Below are positions 44,766 through 52,280 of a stretch of DNA of 64,000 nt, piece after piece. A program made the translations under genes and the position numbers. Source of the stretch: Campylobacter concisus ATCC 51562. Lineage in GTDB: Bacteria; Campylobacterota; Campylobacteria; Campylobacterales; Campylobacteraceae. The notes beneath the pieces were generated by a model. It was not told where the DNA came from, did no database searches, and saw only the letters and a list, made by a program, of their open reading frames with translations. The stretch lies in the NCBI RefSeq assembly GCF_000466745.1, contig NZ_ANNI01000003.1:186001-250000 (forward strand). Direction: 5' to 3'. Position 1 is the stretch's first letter; every line of letters begins with the position of its first letter.

Positions 44766-44870
44766 TTATTTGAAAATTTTATATTTATTGTATTCTTCAG
44801 CTAGTAAAAGTTGTGTACGTATTTCTTGTGGGCGTATATATAAAAAATTTATAGTTTTTGAAGAAGAATC
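44766..44870 (-). other. Protein-like open frame without a start codon
   Basis: Downstream of the LuxR-type gene, a minus-strand frame of 34 codons ends at TAA 44766. It reads protein-like (NFLYIRPQEIRTQ, then LLLAEEYNKYKIF), but it has no ATG, GTG or TTG and is closed upstream by TAA. It may be the decayed 3' end of a lost gene, or chance. The rest of the 207-base gap is AT-rich, with a weak inverted repeat TTTGCTA / TAGCAAA around 44730-44760. Confidence 0.25.
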
Positions 44871-44898
44871 TTAATTTTTCAAAAAATAAGTCAAGATT

Positions 44899-45537
44899 TT
44901 ATGCGTCAAGCTGCTTCATTAAAAGCACAAGCCCTATTCTATCCTTTACATTTAACTTACTATAAATCGAGCTTGTATGTGCTTTGACCGTCCTTAGTGT
45001 AATACCTGTTTTTTCTGAAATTTCATTATTTGTTAGACCCTGATAGATTAAATCTGCAATTTCTCTTTCCCTTGAACTAAGCTCAGAGAGGTCGGTCTTT
45101 TTGTCTACCTTTTCACTTTCGCTATTAATATATGAGCCGGTTAGCTCACTAATCATTGCCTGAACAAATTCTTGGTAAAGCCATATATTTCCATTAAAAA
45201 TGGTTTCAAAAGCATCTTCAAAGTGTGTCTTTCTCATGTGAGAATTTGCATAGCCCTTGATTCCAAGCGTAAGCAGGTGCTTGCCTTCGTTTATCGTTGG
45301 CCTATTTGAGAGTATGAGTATTTTTATATTTGGTGATTTTTCAATTATATTTTTTATAACATCATCAATATTATCTTTAAAAACATCAATATCAATGCCT
45401 ATAATATCAATATCATCATTTATATGAGAAAAAAACTCTTTTCTATTATGTATAAATTTCACATCGCTATTGCCAGTAAAATAGCTTCTCCAAATATTGT
45501 TTAATGCACTATTTTGTGTAAATAAAATAACTTGCAT
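44899..45537 (-). CDS. LuxR-type transcription regulator with degenerate receiver domain
   Basis: The C-terminal half is a LuxR helix-turn-helix (LSSREREIADLIYQGLTNNE followed by ISEKTGITLRTVKAH, residues about 148-205). The N-terminal half has the length and pattern of a receiver (IDIIGIDIDVF, IKILILSN, GIKGYANSHM). However, the acidic pair after strand 1 is replaced (FTQNSALN) and the conserved Lys of strand 5 is missing (GYANSHM). Phosphorylation-independent control is therefore likely. No kinase gene is adjacent. It is the last gene of the type I secretion/Lap operon, 18 bases after the 163-residue gene, and may regulate the operon or its adhesin; that is inference. Confidence 0.85.
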   Translation of the reverse strand: MQVILFTQNSALNNIWRSYFTGNSDVKFIHNRKEFFSHINDDIDIIGIDIDVFKDNIDDVIKNIIEKSPNIKILILSNRPTINEGKHLLTLGIKGYANSHMRKTHFEDAFETIFNGNIWLYQEFVQAMISELTGSYINSESEKVDKKTDLSELSSREREIADLIYQGLTNNEISEKTGITLRTVKAHTSSIYSKLNVKDRIGLVLLMKQLDA

Positions 45538-45555
45538 TACCTTTCCTTGGATTAT

Positions 45556-46047
45556 TTATATGATTCTTTCATAAATTTTTTTACTATTTATAAAAAATTC
45601 TACGTGACGACTTTCGCCGTTTTTGCGTATCTTGTAATCTATTGATGAAAAAAATTTAGTAACTACTGAGGATTTTTCTTCTAAAAAAATAGTCATTTCA
45701 AAAAAATCTTGTGATATAGCATATTTATAAGGGGTATTTAAATTTAAAATTCCAGGATCAAAGTCAAATTTATCCAAACTCTGGTCATAGCCTTTTATTA
45801 AAATTTTAATACTTCTTACTATATCATCTTGAATTTTTATATTTTCAAATAGCTTTTTATGCCTACTAGCAACATCTACTAATTGTAAAAATTCTATTTC
45901 ACAATCACTAAATTTAAATCGTTCAATTTCATCATTAACTATATCGCAGCAATGATTATCTTTTATGAGATAGAAATTTTGTAAACTTTGAAATTTTTCA
46001 ATCTCATATTCACCAAATTTCTTATCATAAAAAGCGATCTTACCCAT
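45556..46047 (-). CDS. Uncharacterised protein of the Lap/type I secretion operon
   Basis: This 163-residue soluble protein has no signal peptide or membrane helix and matches no family I know. It is mixed alpha/beta, rich in Phe, Lys and Ile, with three cysteines in the first 50 residues (NHCCDIV, SDCEIEF) and a C-terminal basic beta-rich part (DYKIRKNGESRHVEFFINSK). Its start codon overlaps the lapC stop (TAATG), so it is translated with the secretion genes, and the LuxR-type gene follows. A cytoplasmic regulatory or sensing role in adhesin control is possible but not shown. Confidence 0.75.
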   Translation of the reverse strand: MGKIAFYDKKFGEYEIEKFQSLQNFYLIKDNHCCDIVNDEIERFKFSDCEIEFLQLVDVASRHKKLFENIKIQDDIVRSIKILIKGYDQSLDKFDFDPGILNLNTPYKYAISQDFFEMTIFLEEKSSVVTKFFSSIDYKIRKNGESRHVEFFINSKKIYERII

Positions 46048-47519
46048 TACCTCTCCGTTAAGGCATTTTGTTTTGCCTTTAAAATAGGCTTTAATAAATA
46101 ATCAAGTATTGTCTTTTTACCGGTAATGATATCAGCTGAAACTATCATACCAACTTTTATCCTAAGTGGCTTTTCTTCGCTACCAAGATAATTTTTTTCA
46201 GTTTCTATCCTGACCAAATAATAGCTCTCGCCAGTTTTTTCATTAGTCTCCGTATCGGCACTAATCTGCGTTACTTTGCCTTTTAAACCACCGTAAATAC
46301 TAAAATCATAGGCCGTAAATTTAACCATCGTATCAAGCCCAGGCCTCAAAAATGCAACATCAGCTGGCTTTACTTTTACTTCAGCAACCAATTTATCCTC
46401 AAGAGGAACGATCTCGGCAATATTTTCACCAGGCTTGATAACTCCTGATACTGTATGAACCATCATTTTGCTGACAATACCATTTACTGGAGATCTTACA
46501 TATGTTCTTTCTACTCTATCGCTTAGACTGATTTGTGATTCATTTATCCTTGCGATCTCTGCTGAAACTTCATTTAGCTCTTTTTTTGCATTATTTTTAA
46601 ATGCCAGCTTTGCCTCTTCTATCTTATTTTTTGCCTCTTTTATGGTCGATTCGACCCTTGGCACGGCAAGCACAGATGCGTCAAGCTCGCCTTTTAGGTC
46701 ATTTACGCGTCTTTGAAGCTGGATATACTCGACCTCGCTAACAAGACCTTTTTTAAAGATAGGCTCCATGATAGCTTTTTCTTTTAAAACAAGGTTGTAG
46801 CTATTTTGAGTTTGAGAAATTTTATTTCTAAGCTCATTTAGCTCACTTTGGCGTTGATGGATCTGCTCTGTTAGAATTCCTATTTGCTCATTTAAGTGAT
46901 CAATATTTGAATTATGCAGACTTAGCTCGTATCTTATGGCTTTACTATTGTTCGCATCTCTAGCTTCGTCGTAGTCGAATTCCTTATCATTTGCCTCAGC
47001 ATCAAGTCTCATAAATTTTGCTTGAAGTTCATCAAGTCTTAGTTTTGACTCGCCATAACTACTCGTAAAATTTTTATTATCTAGCCTTATTAGAATTTGA
47101 TCTTTCTTGACTTCATCACCCTCTTTTACAAAAATTTGATCGACTATACCGCCTTCGAGATTTTGTATCGCTTGGTTTTTTCCAGACGGGATGATTTTAC
47201 CACTACCTCTTGTGATCTCATCTATTTGTGCCCAAGAAGCCCAAACAAGAAGCCAAAACATAGTTATAGCAACCGTATAGAGTATCTTTTTAGATGTAGA
47301 TGGGGCTTTAGCCAAAACAGCCTCAGAAAGACTTGACATAAATTTCAAATCATAAGCATCATAATTTTTTGTTTGAAGATTAGATTTTATATCATCCACA
47401 CTATTTAAAATTTTATTACTAGCTTCCTCTTGTTCTTTTATGTTATTTTCAGAAATTAATCTTTTTTCAGTTTTTGGATTTTCATTTTGTTTATTCTTGA
47501 TATCTTCTTGCATGATCAC
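46047..47519 (-). CDS. Type I secretion membrane fusion protein (HlyD/LapC-like)
   Basis: This is the periplasmic adaptor that joins the ABC transporter to the TolC-like channel. The 490-residue protein has a cytoplasmic N-terminus of about 80 residues, one membrane helix (ILYTVAITMFWLLVWASWAQ), the lipoyl half-motif GGIVDQIFVKEGDEVKKDQI, a long alpha-hairpin (about residues 150-330), then VRSPVNGIVSKMMVHTVSGV, VKPADVAFLRPGLDTMVKFT and a C-terminal helix. The start is GTG at 47519 (overlapping the lapB stop as GTGA) or ATG two codons later. It belongs to the HlyD subgroup used for large RTX adhesins. Confidence 0.92.
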   Translation of the reverse strand: MIMQEDIKNKQNENPKTEKRLISENNIKEQEEASNKILNSVDDIKSNLQTKNYDAYDLKFMSSLSEAVLAKAPSTSKKILYTVAITMFWLLVWASWAQIDEITRGSGKIIPSGKNQAIQNLEGGIVDQIFVKEGDEVKKDQILIRLDNKNFTSSYGESKLRLDELQAKFMRLDAEANDKEFDYDEARDANNSKAIRYELSLHNSNIDHLNEQIGILTEQIHQRQSELNELRNKISQTQNSYNLVLKEKAIMEPIFKKGLVSEVEYIQLQRRVNDLKGELDASVLAVPRVESTIKEAKNKIEEAKLAFKNNAKKELNEVSAEIARINESQISLSDRVERTYVRSPVNGIVSKMMVHTVSGVIKPGENIAEIVPLEDKLVAEVKVKPADVAFLRPGLDTMVKFTAYDFSIYGGLKGKVTQISADTETNEKTGESYYLVRIETEKNYLGSEEKPLRIKVGMIVSADIITGKKTILDYLLKPILKAKQNALTER

Positions 47520-49654
47520 TTCCCACTAAGTCTTGCTAAAACTTCATCTCTTGGTCCGTCCAATAAAATTTTGCCATTATCCATAACTATAAGTCTATCA
47601 ACAAGATCTAGCATCGACGTCCTATGTGTAACAAGCAGCATCGTTTTATTTGCTGTATTTGTCTTTAAATTTATTTTTAACTTATTTTCAACTGTATTAT
47701 CAAGAGAATTTGTTGGCTCATCAAGCAAAATAATAGGACTATCTAGCAAAAATGCCCTAGCCACAGCTATACTTTGACGCTGTCCGCCACTTATGCCGTC
47801 ACCTCTTTCAAAGACTGGCATGTCAAATCCAAGTGGATGGGCATTTACATATTCATCAACTCCGCTTACTTTAGCTGCTTTTATAATCTGAATATCATCA
47901 ACATATGGCGCTTTTTGAACAATATTTTCTCTAACCGTTCCTTTAAAAAGCACAACATCTTGTGGAACGTAGCCGATGTTTCGCCTAAGATCGGCTGGAT
48001 CGATTTGATTAATATCTATTCCATCAATCAAAACCGAGCCTTCAGTTGGTGAGTAAAGTCCCAAAATGAGCTTTTGTAAAGTAGTTTTTCCAGAGCCATT
48101 TTTGCCTATAATGCCAACTTTTTCACCTGGCTGAATAACAAAATTTATCCTATCAAGCGAACCCTTTGTGGTATCTGGATATGTAAAGCTTACATTTTTA
48201 AACTCAATCTTTCCATCAAAAGAATTTCTTCTAACAAATTTTTTACCCTCTGGCCTTTCAACAGGCATTTGCATAATCTTACTAAGACTTTGATATGCTG
48301 TTTTTGTCTGCTCAAAATTTGCAGCAAGTGAAGCCACCTGCCCCATAGGAGCGATAGCGCGAGAGCTAAGCATAACCGCAGCGATAAGACCACCCATTGT
48401 AAGATGTGTATCTTGTATCATGTAGACGCCAAGAACGATGATGGCAATAGTATTTAATTGCACTAAAAAAGATGTAACAGTCGTTATCGAAGTTGTAATA
48501 ATTTTTGATTTAATGCTTCTATTTGCTATCTCACCAGTTGCCTCTTCCCAGTTCCATTGTATATGGCCACTAGCACCAAGAGTTTTGATAGTCTCAAGAC
48601 TACTAAGGCTCTCTATTAAAATTCCATTTTTTATAGCCGAAGCCTCAAATGTACTTTTAATGGCATTTTGAAGTGGATCTTTTATAAAAAATGTATAGCA
48701 TAAAATAGCTATCATGATAACAATTGGCACGAGTACGATATAGCTTCCTATAAAATAAGTAACTATCAAGAAAATGATCGCAAATGGAAGATCGACAATG
48801 GCTGCCAATGAGGCTGATGAGAAGAAATTTCTAACCGTATCAAACTCTTTTAGATTACTAGCAAATGAACCAACAGATTTTGGTTTATTGCTAAATTTCA
48901 TATCCATAACGCGCTCAAATAAAATAGAGCTCATTATGATATCGCTCTTTTTACCAGCAATCTCAAGAAAATATGATCTTACAAATTTTAAAAAAAGATC
49001 TATGCCATAAACTACACTTACACCAAGTGCCAAGACCCAAAGCGTTTCAACCGCATTATTTGGCACAACACGGTCATATACGTTCATCGTAAAAAGCGGA
49101 CTAGCAAGAACAAATAAATTTATAATAAAACTTGCAAGAACAACATCAAAATAAATCTTTTTTGAACGTTTTAGAGTTCCCCAAAACCAGTGGTCGTTGC
49201 CCGCATCAATTAGCTTTGTTGAGCTAGTATCCTCTGGAACAAACTCGCGCTTTAGATAGTATGCATAGCCTAAATATTCTTCTTTTAACTTACTTATTTC
49301 TATCGCGCTAGTACCAGTTGAAAGTTCTGGCGTTATGATATTTGCTATCTTTTTATCTTTACTAAAAGATTGTAAAATACAAGCTTTTTTGCCTCTAAGC
49401 ATTAAAATGCAAGGTAAAACTAAAGGAGAGATTTGTTCAAGATCTTTTCTTACAAGAGTAGAAGCAAAACCAGCACGAGAAGCAGCACGAGAAAATAAAG
49501 ACCTTGAGCTTTTAAGTGAAAAAAGCTCAATCTCATCGCCATCTTTTACTGGTAAGCCAATAGTTAAAGCATCAGCACTGTATGGATTATTATGAAGCTT
49601 GGTAAAAATAACCAAACATTGAAGCAGTTCATCTTTTATCTTATCACTATGCAT
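47516..49654 (-). CDS. Type I secretion ABC transporter (LapB-like)
   Basis: This is the inner-membrane ATPase of a type I secretion system. The N-terminal 140 residues resemble a C39-like domain without the catalytic Cys context (LLQCLVIFTKLHNNPYSADA, GLPV), as in transporters of RTX proteins that do not cleave a leader. A six-helix membrane domain spans about residues 170-440, with FTMNVYDRVVPNNAVETLW. The nucleotide-binding domain has Walker A GIIGKNGSGKTTLQ, signature SGGQRQSIAVARA and Walker B PIILLDEPTNSLD. The 712-residue length fits LapB. It is coupled to lapC by overlapping stop/start codons and lies four bases after lapD. Confidence 0.93.
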   Translation of the reverse strand: MHSDKIKDELLQCLVIFTKLHNNPYSADALTIGLPVKDGDEIELFSLKSSRSLFSRAASRAGFASTLVRKDLEQISPLVLPCILMLRGKKACILQSFSKDKKIANIITPELSTGTSAIEISKLKEEYLGYAYYLKREFVPEDTSSTKLIDAGNDHWFWGTLKRSKKIYFDVVLASFIINLFVLASPLFTMNVYDRVVPNNAVETLWVLALGVSVVYGIDLFLKFVRSYFLEIAGKKSDIIMSSILFERVMDMKFSNKPKSVGSFASNLKEFDTVRNFFSSASLAAIVDLPFAIIFLIVTYFIGSYIVLVPIVIMIAILCYTFFIKDPLQNAIKSTFEASAIKNGILIESLSSLETIKTLGASGHIQWNWEEATGEIANRSIKSKIITTSITTVTSFLVQLNTIAIIVLGVYMIQDTHLTMGGLIAAVMLSSRAIAPMGQVASLAANFEQTKTAYQSLSKIMQMPVERPEGKKFVRRNSFDGKIEFKNVSFTYPDTTKGSLDRINFVIQPGEKVGIIGKNGSGKTTLQKLILGLYSPTEGSVLIDGIDINQIDPADLRRNIGYVPQDVVLFKGTVRENIVQKAPYVDDIQIIKAAKVSGVDEYVNAHPLGFDMPVFERGDGISGGQRQSIAVARAFLLDSPIILLDEPTNSLDNTVENKLKINLKTNTANKTMLLVTHRTSMLDLVDRLIVMDNGKILLDGPRDEVLARLSGK

Positions 49655-49657
49655 CTA

Positions 49658-51607
49658 TCATCCAATGTTCTTAATTTCATCTATATAAATTCCTTGCATA
49701 TTTTTAATGCCAAGATCGATTAACTTTTTCTTCTGCTCTTCGCCTTCAACACCAATTGCGATCAAAATAATGTCTTTTGAGCTTAAAACAACGTCAAGCG
49801 ATTGTTTTGTATTTACTCCTGACTTATCACTTAAGAAGTCGATTAAGACATTTGATTGAATTTTTACATAATCAGGGTTAAATTCTTTTAGCTTCTCAAT
49901 ACCTTTTGCATTAAGCTCGAAGTGGTCAAAACCAAATCCAAAGCCAAGTTCTTTTAATTTTTTAGTAAGCTTAACTATACTTTCTATGCTAATATCGTCT
50001 TTATTTGGAATTTCTATATAGTTTTTATATTTTGAAATTTGACTTATCCTTTTAAGTGTAGCTTCAAGTTTAGAAAAATTTTCATCTGAATTTAATATCT
50101 CTTTTCCCAAATTTATAGCCAAATTGCCACTTGGTAAGATATTCTCCGGTAAAATTCTAGCTACCCTATTTAAGATATGAAGATCAAGCATTGCACCTAA
50201 ATTTAACTCATTTACCATCGGCATGAAATATGAGGCCATACGCCATACGCCATCTTTATCAACAAGCCTCAAATAAAGCTCATACTGCTCAAAATTTGAA
50301 TTAAGATCGATCACTTTTTGAGCTGCAAATTTAAATTCATCTTCTTTTATTGAGTCAAAAATAAGCTCTTTATACTTCTCTTTACCAATCACTAAAGTAT
50401 TTTGATTTTCATTAAATACCTTATATGTAAAGCTACCGGCAAGTCTTGAGCTAGCCAATGTAACGTCAGCTGAAGTAAGAAGTGTCTTGATATCAGTATT
50501 TGGTGAATACTCTACTATCGCAGCATTTACTGGATACTCGCTATCATTTAGCGCAAAATTTGCATAAAGCTTTTTAAACTCATTCATAATTTCATCACAT
50601 AGAGCCAAGAAATTTGACGAATTTCTACCATACGAAAGTACGATGAAATCATTATCGTTAAGCCTTGCAACAATTGCATTTTTATCATTATGAATTGATT
50701 TTTCTTGTAAAATTTGAGCTATTTTCATTACAACGCTTTGCCATTTTTCAAAACCAAGCGTACTTTTTAAATTTATTAGATCTTTAAAACTAACAAGTAG
50801 AGTAACGCCACTTGAATATTCTTCACTTGCTAGATACTCACTAAATTTAGTTTGAAAAAATCTTCTGTTATTAGCACCACTCATTGTATCTTTATATAAA
50901 AGCTCTTGATACTTACTAAGTGTGGCTGCCTCTCTCTCAAAAATGTCTTTTACTTTACTAACCATAGAGTTCATAGCTAGAACCATTTTTTTAAGATCAG
51001 CTGTAAATGGAATTCTTTTCTGAATAATAAATTTATTATCAAGTATGGCCTCAGCCTGATCTTGAACCTTCATAAGCGGTCTAAAAATAGCTTTTAGAGC
51101 GAAATATGCCACCACGAGAGTGACAATTATCATTAGAAGAAGAAAATTAAAAATATTTTTTGAGTTAGTATAAAGCTCATTGTAGGCAAGTGCGGTGCTA
51201 CCTTGAACATAAAGCGTGCCAAATTTTGCCCAGCCAGTCATAATCTCGCTATCTGCTATTGGCGCTTCAAACTTAGCTATTTTGTAAAACCACTCGGGAA
51301 TATCTTTAACAACAGTTTGTTGAGAATTTTCAATAAGAACCTTGCCATCAACATCTTCAAGCTTGATAAGCTTGTATCTACCGCTGTCAAACATAGAATT
51401 TATCATTGTTTGAGCCAAGGACATGTCATCTGGATCGATAATAGGCTTTAAAGCAAGTCCAAGCGAATTTGCTGTATGTCTTGCGTTTTCACCAAGCTGG
51501 TCATTAATATATCCATTTAGGCTCTTAAAATTTAAGTAGCCAACAGCCATAAAAATCATGATACCAAAAGTTATCACGGCGATCATAATTTGTTTAAATA
51601 GCGTCAT
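49658..51607 (-). CDS. lapD: LapD-like c-di-GMP receptor (degenerate GGDEF/EAL)
   Basis: This inner-membrane receptor controls the LapG protease by inside-out signalling. Layout: helix 1 (FKQIMIAVITFGIMIFMAVG), a periplasmic LapD_MoxY-type domain of about 130 residues with VQGSTALAYNELY at its end, helix 2 (NFLLLMIIVTLVVAYFALKA), a HAMP-like stretch, a degenerate GGDEF domain (RLNDNDFIVLS in place of the GGDEF loop) and a degenerate EAL domain. In the EAL domain ELYLR replaces EALLR, FDHFEL replaces DDFG and YVKIQ replaces YLKID. Catalysis is therefore unlikely, while binding of c-di-GMP is expected from the family. The 649-residue length matches LapD. Its ATG overlaps the lapG stop. Confidence 0.9.
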   Translation of the reverse strand: MTLFKQIMIAVITFGIMIFMAVGYLNFKSLNGYINDQLGENARHTANSLGLALKPIIDPDDMSLAQTMINSMFDSGRYKLIKLEDVDGKVLIENSQQTVVKDIPEWFYKIAKFEAPIADSEIMTGWAKFGTLYVQGSTALAYNELYTNSKNIFNFLLLMIIVTLVVAYFALKAIFRPLMKVQDQAEAILDNKFIIQKRIPFTADLKKMVLAMNSMVSKVKDIFEREAATLSKYQELLYKDTMSGANNRRFFQTKFSEYLASEEYSSGVTLLVSFKDLINLKSTLGFEKWQSVVMKIAQILQEKSIHNDKNAIVARLNDNDFIVLSYGRNSSNFLALCDEIMNEFKKLYANFALNDSEYPVNAAIVEYSPNTDIKTLLTSADVTLASSRLAGSFTYKVFNENQNTLVIGKEKYKELIFDSIKEDEFKFAAQKVIDLNSNFEQYELYLRLVDKDGVWRMASYFMPMVNELNLGAMLDLHILNRVARILPENILPSGNLAINLGKEILNSDENFSKLEATLKRISQISKYKNYIEIPNKDDISIESIVKLTKKLKELGFGFGFDHFELNAKGIEKLKEFNPDYVKIQSNVLIDFLSDKSGVNTKQSLDVVLSSKDIILIAIGVEGEEQKKKLIDLGIKNMQGIYIDEIKNIG

Positions 51608-52266
51608 AAATCCTCTTTTCCTATCCTATCTATTAGTTCCATCCACTTAGGATTTTGTTTTTTATTTCCACCTGGTATTGCTTGACCAAGACCTTCTTGT
51701 TTTGCCAAGTATAGCGAATCACCATTAAAACTATAAACCGGAACAAGGTCTGTTCTTTGAGTTGCGATTTTTATTTTACCATTTATGTTATCTAAAATTA
51801 ATGGAATAGATTTTGGTGTATCGTAGTATGCTAAAACCATATGAGCTTGATTGTATCTTAAGGCTTTAACATATGTGAAGTATAATTTTTGAGTTGGAAT
51901 TCCTAGCTGCTTTAGTGTAAAATATTTTGCGATAACGTAGTCTTCGCAGTCACCAGCACCTTTTCCTATAAATTCCATTCTAGTAGCCCAATAATCCTTT
52001 TTATGCCAAAGCTGCATATCATCAACCCATCTAAAAGAGTTAAAAAAGTCATTTACTTTTATTAATTTCTCTTGTTCAGTTGCATCTTGCAATGAAGCCA
52101 TTAAAGAATTTAGAGCAGAAGCCCTTCTTCTTGCATCTTCTCCATAAATTTTAGCTACCTTTGCTATAGTTGTTGATTTTATAAAATCTCCAATAGCACT
52201 TGCTAATAATAAAAAAAGGACGCTTACTATAAGCGTCCAAAAATTTGTCTTGACCCTCATGGTCAT
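51604..52266 (-). CDS. lapG: LapG-like periplasmic cysteine protease (BTLCP family)
   Basis: In Pseudomonas LapG cuts a giant surface adhesin at a di-alanine site near its N-terminus, releasing it, unless LapD holds the protease. The 220-residue protein has an N-terminal signal/anchor helix (FWTLIVSVLFLLLASAIG) and a transglutaminase-like domain. The Cys of GAGDCEDYVIAKY is at about residue 107, His of NQAHMVLAY at about 142 and Asp of LILDNI at about 159, matching the LapG Cys-His-Asp triad. WVDDMQLWHKKDYWATRMEF is the family block before the active site. The start could be the ATG at 52266 or 52260. It is next to lapD and in one operon with the secretion genes. Confidence 0.9.
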   Translation of the reverse strand: MTMRVKTNFWTLIVSVLFLLLASAIGDFIKSTTIAKVAKIYGEDARRRASALNSLMASLQDATEQEKLIKVNDFFNSFRWVDDMQLWHKKDYWATRMEFIGKGAGDCEDYVIAKYFTLKQLGIPTQKLYFTYVKALRYNQAHMVLAYYDTPKSIPLILDNINGKIKIATQRTDLVPVYSFNGDSLYLAKQEGLGQAIPGGNKKQNPKWMELIDRIGKEDL

Positions 52267-52280
52267 TACTTTTTACATTT

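Noticed and set aside
44700-44898. Strong terminator for the secretion operon
   Set aside because: Only a weak TTTGCTA / TAGCAAA inverted repeat with a 20-base loop is present, so I did not call it.
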